The notes below the pieces were generated by a model. It was not told the origin of the DNA. It worked only from the letters and a program-made list of their open reading frames with translations, and did no database searches. A program made the position numbers and the translations under genes. This document shows, piece by piece, positions 5,599 through 5,702 of a stretch of 5,702 nt of DNA. Where the stretch lies: contig JABDLQ010000249.1 of NCBI GenBank assembly GCA_013002925.1, forward strand, positions 1 through 5,702. The letters are read 5' to 3'. The stretch is from Gammaproteobacteria bacterium. Lineage in GTDB: Bacteria; Pseudomonadota; Gammaproteobacteria; Steroidobacterales; SZUA-146. Numbering within the stretch: position 1 is the stretch's first letter; the number at the start of each line of letters is the position of its first letter.

Positions 5599-5702
5599 TC
5601 ACTGCATCTCACGTGCAACCCTGAAACCCGCGTGCTCCACCCGGCTATCCGGGGCGAGTGCCGTGCGTGCTGCAGAGCGCAAATCCGGCGCACGATCGAC
5701 AA
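5599..5702 (-). CDS. C-terminal end of a SUMF1/FGE-sulfatase-fold protein (partial)
   Basis: Only the last 33 codons and a TGA stop lie in the window; the start is beyond the right edge. The visible tail reads DLRSAAR, then APDSR, then HAGFRVAREMQ. This is the C-terminal signature of the formylglycine-generating enzyme/SUMF1 family (FGE-sulfatase domain), which typically ends LRSAxR...PxxR...GFRVAR. Aligned without gaps to the end of human FGE as I remember it (SYCYRYRCAAR...PDSS...GFRCA), the second catalytic, copper-binding cysteine falls on alanine here (fourth visible codon, 5689-5691). The protein is therefore more likely one of the many non-canonical SUMF1-like proteins than a true sulfatase-activating enzyme. 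It shares the strand of the secretion genes but is separated from them by 275 bases, so co-transcription is uncertain. Family assignment is fairly sure; function is not known from this fragment. Confidence 0.8.
   Translation of the reverse strand, partial: VDRAPDLRSAARTALAPDSRVEHAGFRVAREMQ

Overview
The window comes from a Gram-negative (diderm) bacterium, most likely a proteobacterium. A TpsB transporter of the Omp85 superfamily needs an outer membrane, and both major proteins have the ShlB/FhaC and filamentous-haemagglutinin features common in Gamma- and Betaproteobacteria. Base composition is moderately GC-rich by eye, and no lineage marker allows a finer assignment.

All supported genes are on the minus strand, so the window reads from right to left. 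(1) 5702-5599: the last 33 codons of a SUMF1/formylglycine-generating-enzyme-fold protein whose start is outside the window. (2) 5598-5324: a non-coding leader of 275 bases with short direct and inverted repeats, two tiny overlapping ORFs, a candidate promoter and a GNRA-capped hairpin just ahead of the next ribosome binding site. (3) 5323-3533: a complete 596-residue TpsB outer-membrane transporter, started by GTG. (4) 3532-3452: a short gap. (5) 3451-1: the first 1150 codons of a very large TpsA exoprotein, open to the left edge with no stop.

Genes 3 and 5 form a two-partner secretion (type Vb) system in the usual tpsB-tpsA order. TpsA would be exported to the periplasm by Sec. Its N-terminal TPS domain would be recognised by the POTRA domains of TpsB, and the chain would be threaded through the TpsB barrel to fold at the surface as a beta-helix. 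After about 580 residues of conventional FHA-type sequence, the passenger changes to a Gly/Asp/Asn/Thr-rich region. That region holds isolated RTX-like GGxGxDxF motifs and a large repeat of about 182 residues (85 of 100 aligned positions identical), followed by a shorter repeat of about 90 residues that continues out of the window. An adhesin or other large surface protein is the likeliest role; no toxin domain is visible.

The whole plus strand opposite tpsA is rich in Pro/Val/Ser/Ala reading frames. These are shadows of the repetitive gene and are not annotated.
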